DNA of 64,000 nucleotides, from assembly GCF_004614235.1 (NCBI RefSeq), contig NZ_SPVH01000006.1, positions 1,364,001-1,428,000 of the forward strand, in the 5' to 3' direction. The stretch comes from Brevundimonas intermedia. GTDB lineage: Bacteria > Pseudomonadota > Alphaproteobacteria > Caulobacterales > Caulobacteraceae. Of this stretch, positions 63,082 through 64,000 are shown piece by piece. The stretch's first letter is position 1. Each line of letters begins with the position of its first letter. A model generated the notes under the pieces. The model had not been told where the DNA came from. It ran no database searches and saw only the letters and a list, made by a program, of their open reading frames with translations. Made by a program: the position numbers and the translations under genes.

Positions 63082-64000
63082 GCGGCGTCTATCTGGATTA
63101 CAACGCCTCGGGTCTGGTGCGGCCGGAAGTGCAGGACGTCATGGCGCGCGCCCTGGCCGACAACGGCAATCCGTCGGCGGTCCATGCGGCCGGACGGCGG
63201 GCGCGGGCGCGGGTGGAGACGGCGCGGGCCCAGGTGAGCGATCTCGTTGGGGCTGATCCGACGGCGGTGGTGTTCAACAGCGGGGGGACCGAGGCCAACG
63301 CCCAGAGCATCGCCAGCGCCTTGGCGGCAGGATGCGAGCGGTTGATCGTGTCGGCGACCGAACATCCGTGCGTGGCCGAGACGGCGGCGAATGCGGGCGC
63401 GCCGGTCGAGGTGCTGCCGGTCGATGCGAACGGCGTGGTCGATCTGGATTGGCTGGCGCAGGCGTTGGCGCGGCCGGGTCGGGCCGTGGTCGCCATCCAT
63501 CATGCGAACAACGAGAGCGGCGTGATCCAGCCCGTGGTCGAAGCCGCCGCTCTGGTGCGGGCGGCCGGTGGCTGGCTGCACGTGGATGCGATTCAGTCGG
63601 CGGGCAAGATCCCGGTCGATATGCGCGTTTTGGACGCGGACAGCCTGACCCTGTCGGCGCACAAGCTGGGCGGACCGCAGGGCGTCGGGGCGTTAATCCT
63701 CAAGGAAGGCGTGTCGGGCGTTCGCATCCTGCACGGGGCGGGACAGGAGCGGGGACTGCGCGCCGGGACTGAAAACGTGCCGGGCATCGCCGGGTTCGGC
63801 GTCGCCGCCGACAGCGCCGCGCGGGATTTGGAGACGATGCAGTCACACGTCGGCTGGCGCGACGCCGCTGAGGTCCGGGTGAAGACGGCCGGGGCGACCA
63901 TCATCGGCGGGGAGGTGGCGCGTCTGCCCAACACCCTGTTCATGGCGGTCGAGGGCTGGGACAGTCCGCAGCAGTTGATCACCCTGGATTTGGCGGGCGT
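63078..64000 (+). CDS. Cysteine desulfurase (IscS/NifS type), cut by the window edge
   Basis: A PLP enzyme that takes sulfur from cysteine for Fe-S clusters. The visible 307 residues contain the PLP Lys196 in SAHKLGGPQGVGAL, His96 in SATEHPCVAET, Asn145 in HHANNESGVIQ, and Asp170/Gln173 in LHVDAIQSAGK. The catalytic Cys and the C-terminus lie past the window. ATG at 63078 overlaps iscR (ATGA), so this is the second gene of an Fe-S operon; the rest (likely suf genes) is beyond the edge. iscS versus sufS cannot be decided from this part. Confidence 0.93.
   Translation, partial: MSGVYLDYNASGLVRPEVQDVMARALADNGNPSAVHAAGRRARARVETARAQVSDLVGADPTAVVFNSGGTEANAQSIASALAAGCERLIVSATEHPCVAETAANAGAPVEVLPVDANGVVDLDWLAQALARPGRAVVAIHHANNESGVIQPVVEAAALVRAAGGWLHVDAIQSAGKIPVDMRVLDADSLTLSAHKLGGPQGVGALILKEGVSGVRILHGAGQERGLRAGTENVPGIAGFGVAADSAARDLETMQSHVGWRDAAEVRVKTAGATIIGGEVARLPNTLFMAVEGWDSPQQLITLDLAG

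Overview
The window is GC-rich, densely coding bacterial chromosome, most likely from a Caulobacterales alphaproteobacterium close to Brevundimonas or Caulobacter. The evidence is a holdfast polysaccharide (hfs) cluster, a bactofilin, several TonB-dependent receptors, a RegB/RegA pair, an IscR that opens an Fe-S operon, and short intergenic palindromic repeats. The genus is inferred from gene content, not from a database comparison. No prophage, CRISPR array, rRNA or transposase was seen. One tRNA is present (Ser, anticodon GCT).

Layout. 1-3.4 kb (minus strand): a dihydroorotase-like gene that has lost its metal ligands (pyrC'), pyrB, an AEC-type permease and ruvX. 3.5-7.8 kb: gatC, gatA and gatB, the subunits of the Glu/Asp-tRNA amidotransferase. 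Between gatA and gatB lie a repeat-bracketed DUF559 nuclease-like gene and a small secreted protein. 8-10.5 kb: three secreted low-complexity proteins, two of them RcnB-like, at least two with their own terminator. 10.9-21.3 kb: a Sel1-like protein, then the holdfast genes hfsD, hfsA, hfsB, hfsG, hfsL, hfsF and hfsE, interrupted by an FAD/NAD(P)-binding protein and a DUF1543 protein.

21.4-35.2 kb: tRNA-Ser, then the dicarboxylate sensor, regulator and carrier (dctD, dctB, dctA). Two TonB-dependent receptors follow, each paired with an exported hydrolase: a serine hydrolase with the first and a Tat-exported PhoD phosphatase with the second. 35.2-43.7 kb: an MHS-type permease, then cyoABCD, a SURF1 gene and regBA run together with overlaps, which ties the bo3 quinol oxidase to a redox two-component system. 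43.7-49.6 kb: a HIT protein, a small holin-fold membrane protein, an AT-rich DUF4238 gene directly behind cobS, ohr and penicillin-binding protein 1A.

49.7-64 kb: prfB with its programmed frameshift, a bactofilin, bcp, tyrS, small accessory genes, a NamZ-like (DUF1343) gene flanked by two palindromic repeats, ahpC and ahpF, chrA, a ridA/tetR divergent pair with three palindromic operators, an alpha/beta-hydrolase lacking its nucleophile serine, and iscR with the start of a cysteine desulfurase gene cut by the window edge.

Start codons were chosen from Shine-Dalgarno sequences, overlaps with neighbours and expected family length. Where the choice is weak the entry says so. Family names come from recognising motifs, not from a search.
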